Source: Lachnoanaerobaculum sp. ICM7 (GTDB lineage Bacteria; Bacillota; Clostridia; Lachnospirales; Lachnospiraceae). From it: DNA of 64,000 nucleotides. Under the pieces are notes generated by a model. That model made no database searches. It saw only the letters and a program-made list of their open reading frames with translations, and was not told where the DNA came from. Shown here one piece after another: positions 63,671-64,000 of this stretch. The position numbers and the translations under genes are program-made. Where the stretch lies: NCBI RefSeq assembly GCF_000287675.1, contig NZ_ALJL01000036.1, forward strand, positions 62,001 to 126,000. Reading direction: 5' to 3'. The first letter of the stretch is position 1, and every line of letters begins with the position of its first letter.

Positions 63671-64000
63671 ATGTTAATTAACTTTATTGAACAGTTAATA
63701 AACGGATTGAGGACAGGAAGCATTTATGCATTGATAGCTATAGGTTATACAATGGTATACGGTATAGCTAAAATGATAAATTTCGCTCATGGAGATATAA
63801 TAATGGTAGGAGCATATGCTCTTTATTTTAGTATATCGGTATTGGGTTTACCTGTTCCGGTAGCACTTTTATTAACTGTTATTGTATGTTCCGTTTTGGG
63901 CGTTTTGATTGAAAAGATTGCGTATAAGCCGCTTAGAAAAGCACAGCCTTTGGCAGTACTTATCACTGCAATAGGTATGAGCTTCTTTTTACAGAGCAGT
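63671..64000 (+). CDS. livH: Branched-chain amino acid ABC transporter permease, 3' end missing
   Basis: The first 110 residues of a LivH-type permease, cut by the window edge. MLINFIEQLINGLRTGSIYALIAIGY and TMVYGIAKMINFAHGDIIMVGA are near-consensus for the family. Three membrane segments are visible. The ribosome binding site is AGAGGGG. LivM, LivG and LivF would be expected downstream, outside the window. Confidence 0.92.
   Translation, partial: MLINFIEQLINGLRTGSIYALIAIGYTMVYGIAKMINFAHGDIIMVGAYALYFSISVLGLPVPVALLLTVIVCSVLGVLIEKIAYKPLRKAQPLAVLITAIGMSFFLQSS

Overview
The window looks like part of a low-GC Firmicutes chromosome, most likely from the family Lachnospiraceae. The basis is AT-rich coding DNA, strong AGGAGG-type ribosome binding sites, a type III glutamine synthetase, the paired glgC/glgD glycogen genes, spoVG, a gdpP-rplI-dnaB operon and an NfnAB-type electron-transfer pair. 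An oral genus such as Lachnoanaerobaculum is possible, but this is a guess from gene content alone.

Layout. (1) 1-12801: the 3' part of a capsule or exopolysaccharide locus, all on the + strand and tightly packed. It holds a glycosyltransferase cut by the window edge, a hexapeptide acyltransferase, a GT4 glycosyltransferase, a Wzy-like polymerase, a Wzx-like flippase, a pyruvyl-transferase family protein, a deacetylase-like protein, an FrhB-like iron-sulfur protein, an unknown protein with a DGNHR motif, and a complete neuD-neuB-neuA-neuC set for making and activating a sialic acid (or a related nonulosonic acid). A UDP-glucose dehydrogenase gene follows at 12833-14071, with base composition closer to the chromosomal backbone. 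(2) 14.1-19.3 kb: an accessory island. It contains broken mobile-element genes, a Fic protein with repeats in its promoter region, a short TnpW-like gene, a RelB/DinJ antitoxin remnant, a PAP2-type membrane protein on the - strand, and a complete AbiEi/AbiEii type IV toxin-antitoxin pair. (3) 19.3-64 kb: mostly backbone genes. They cover cell wall (D,D-carboxypeptidase), nitrogen and amino acid metabolism (glnN, leuCD with a divergent LysR regulator, argG, cysK), translation (glnS, asnS, rplI), DNA repair and replication (SbcCD-like pair, ruvAB, dnaB), murein-hydrolase export (lrgAB-like), glycogen (glgCD), c-di-AMP turnover (gdpP), stress (hslO, cold shock protein), redox (ferredoxin, NfnAB-like pair), folate/nucleotide metabolism (folA beside a ThyX-like gene) and the start of a branched-chain amino acid ABC transporter that runs off the right edge.

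How the genes work together. NeuC releases ManNAc from UDP-GlcNAc, NeuB condenses it with phosphoenolpyruvate, NeuA activates the product with CMP, and NeuD is an O-acetyltransferase homologue. A sialyltransferase (candidate: the first, truncated gene) would add the sugar to a repeat unit that Wzx flips and Wzy polymerises. If this reading is right, the cell surface carries a sialylated or sialic-acid-like polymer.

Many intergenic regions hold recognisable sigma-A-type promoters, several with exactly 17-bp spacers, and intrinsic terminators, many of them shared between convergent genes. I saw no rRNA, tRNA or CRISPR array, and no complete insertion sequence. The most interesting items are the sialic acid locus with its DGNHR protein, the divergent ThyX-like gene next to folA, the AbiE pair with an inverted repeat over its promoter, and the repeated motif in front of fic.
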